DNA of 15,366 bases, taken from NCBI GenBank assembly GCA_903970575.1, contig CAJCJC010000005.1, forward strand, positions 1-15,366, in the 5' to 3' direction. Source of the stretch: Alphaproteobacteria bacterium. Its GTDB lineage: Bacteria; Pseudomonadota; Alphaproteobacteria; BOG-932; Roseiterribacteraceae. The notes below the pieces were generated by a model. It saw only the letters and a program-made list of their open reading frames with translations. It did not search any database and had not been told where the DNA came from. Positions 14,662-15,366 of the stretch are shown one piece after another. Position 1 is the first letter of the stretch, and each line of letters opens with the position of its first letter. Position numbers and translations under genes: made by a program.

Positions 14662-14731
14662 GGTCATCGTGGATCTTCGGTAATGTCTGGTCACCACAAC
14701 TCAACCTTAGCCAAAGGTGACCACGATGACC
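14662..14731. repeat. Second nested inverted repeat covering the transposase start
   Basis: GGTCATCGTGG (14662-14672) is the exact complement of CCACGATGACC (14721-14731), which contains the transposase ATG at 14726. Within it GGTCACC (14689-14695) pairs with GGTGACC (14716-14722). A transcript entering from upstream could fold the start codon into a stem, so this may dampen translation of the transposase. Confidence 0.6.
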
Positions 14732-15366
14732 GACGATATGATGATGCTTCGCGCTGTTTTGGAAAAGAGCCCCGATGCCGATGTGCTTCGGGAAATGATC
14801 GGCTTTGCCGCCGAGCGATTGATGGAGCTGGAAGTCCGGGGATTGACCGGCGCGGATCACGGTGAGCGTTCGCCCGACCGCCAGGCGCTGCGCAACGGCT
14901 ACCGTGATCGGGATTGGGAAACGCGGGCCGGCACGGTGGAGCTACGCATCCCCAAGCTGCGCAAGGGCTCTTACTTCCCCGGCTTTCTGGAGCCTCGGCG
15001 GCTGGCGGAGAAGGCGCTGACGGCGGTCATCCAGGAAGCCTACATCCAGGGCGTCTCCACCCGCTCCGTCGACGATCTGGTCAAGGCCATGGGCATGAGC
15101 GGCATCTCCAAGAGCCAGGTCAGCCGATTGTGCGAGGAGATCGACGAACGGGTGAAGACCTTCCTCGACCGGCCGATCGAAGGCGACTGGCCTTATCTCT
15201 GGATCGACGCAACTTACGTGAAAGTGCGCCAAGCGGGCCGGATCGTCTCGGTCGCCGTCACCGTGGCGGTGGCCGTGAACACCGCCGGCCGGCGCGAAGT
15301 GCTTGGCATGGCGATCGGCGCATCGGAAGCCGAGACATTCTGGACCGAGTTCTTGCGCAAGCTCAG
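14726..15366 (+). CDS. IS256-family (Transposase_mut) transposase, partial at window end
   Basis: The first 213 codons are present and the gene leaves the window intact in frame. Family marks are [78 protein letters not shown], and [13 protein letters not shown], which carries the first catalytic Asp of the DDE triad (Asp at about residue 162). The enzyme cuts and joins element ends during transposition. IS256-family proteins are about 400 residues, so around half is missing. The ATG at 14726 begins [15 protein letters not shown]; upstream GGTGA may serve as its ribosome site. Nothing in the visible part is broken, so the element could be active. Confidence 0.93.
   Translation, partial: MTDDMMMLRAVLEKSPDADVLREMIGFAAERLMELEVRGLTGADHGERSPDRQALRNGYRDRDWETRAGTVELRIPKLRKGSYFPGFLEPRRLAEKALTAVIQEAYIQGVSTRSVDDLVKAMGMSGISKSQVSRLCEEIDERVKTFLDRPIEGDWPYLWIDATYVKVRQAGRIVSVAVTVAVAVNTAGRREVLGMAIGASEAETFWTEFLRKL

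Larger units (their letters stand above)
14149..14725. other. Non-coding interval: receptor leader, AT-rich island and IS left flank
   Basis: No gene is supported over this 577 bp. Positions 14149-14439 are of ordinary G+C content and hold the receptor ribosome site (AAGGTGA, 14159-14153). Positions 14440-14561 are strongly AT-rich. From about 14562 the composition returns to G+C-rich and dyad symmetries of the insertion element begin. A 73-codon minus-strand frame at 14222-14443 opens with TTG, matches nothing I recognise and is not called. No tRNA, riboswitch or CRISPR structure was seen. Confidence 0.7.

Overview
The window looks like part of an alphaproteobacterial chromosome with high G+C. 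Two small proteins point to that class: a DUF2849 protein beside the sulfite reductase, and a DUF1476 protein, the family of the alphaproteobacterial F1Fo-ATPase inhibitor subunit zeta. The genus cannot be named from the sequence alone.

Positions 1-9975 hold one large assimilatory sulfate cluster built from two divergent operons that share a 457-bp control region (6531-6987). Leftward from that region run a fused cysH-cysD gene, a fused cysN-cysC gene, the periplasmic sulfate-binding protein, the permeases cysT and cysW, and cysA, which is cut by the window start. Rightward run DUF2849, cysI (siroheme sulfite reductase), DUF934 and the dehydrogenase/chelatase domain of siroheme synthase. Together they cover uptake of sulfate, activation to APS, APS reduction to sulfite, and sulfite reduction to sulfide with its siroheme cofactor. 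Many junctions overlap (TGATG, ATGA, two 14-bp overlaps), which suggests translational coupling. No flavoprotein CysJ and no SUMT uroporphyrinogen methyltransferase are visible.

Positions 9976-11201 hold a small DUF1476 gene facing a secreted class A acid phosphatase gene. Upstream of the phosphatase on the same minus strand (11326-14148) is a large TonB-dependent receptor that carries a proline-rich linker and an OmpA-type peptidoglycan-binding domain after its barrel. A strong hairpin separates the two genes. Positions 14149-14725 are non-coding: the receptor leader, an AT-rich island, and the left end of an IS256-family element whose transposase gene runs off the window end.

The most notable features are two fusions. 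In the first, APS reductase is joined to the ATP sulfurylase catalytic subunit, while the GTPase subunit carries APS kinase, so both APS-consuming enzymes are tethered to the APS-producing complex. In the second, a TonB receptor carries its own predicted peptidoglycan anchor.
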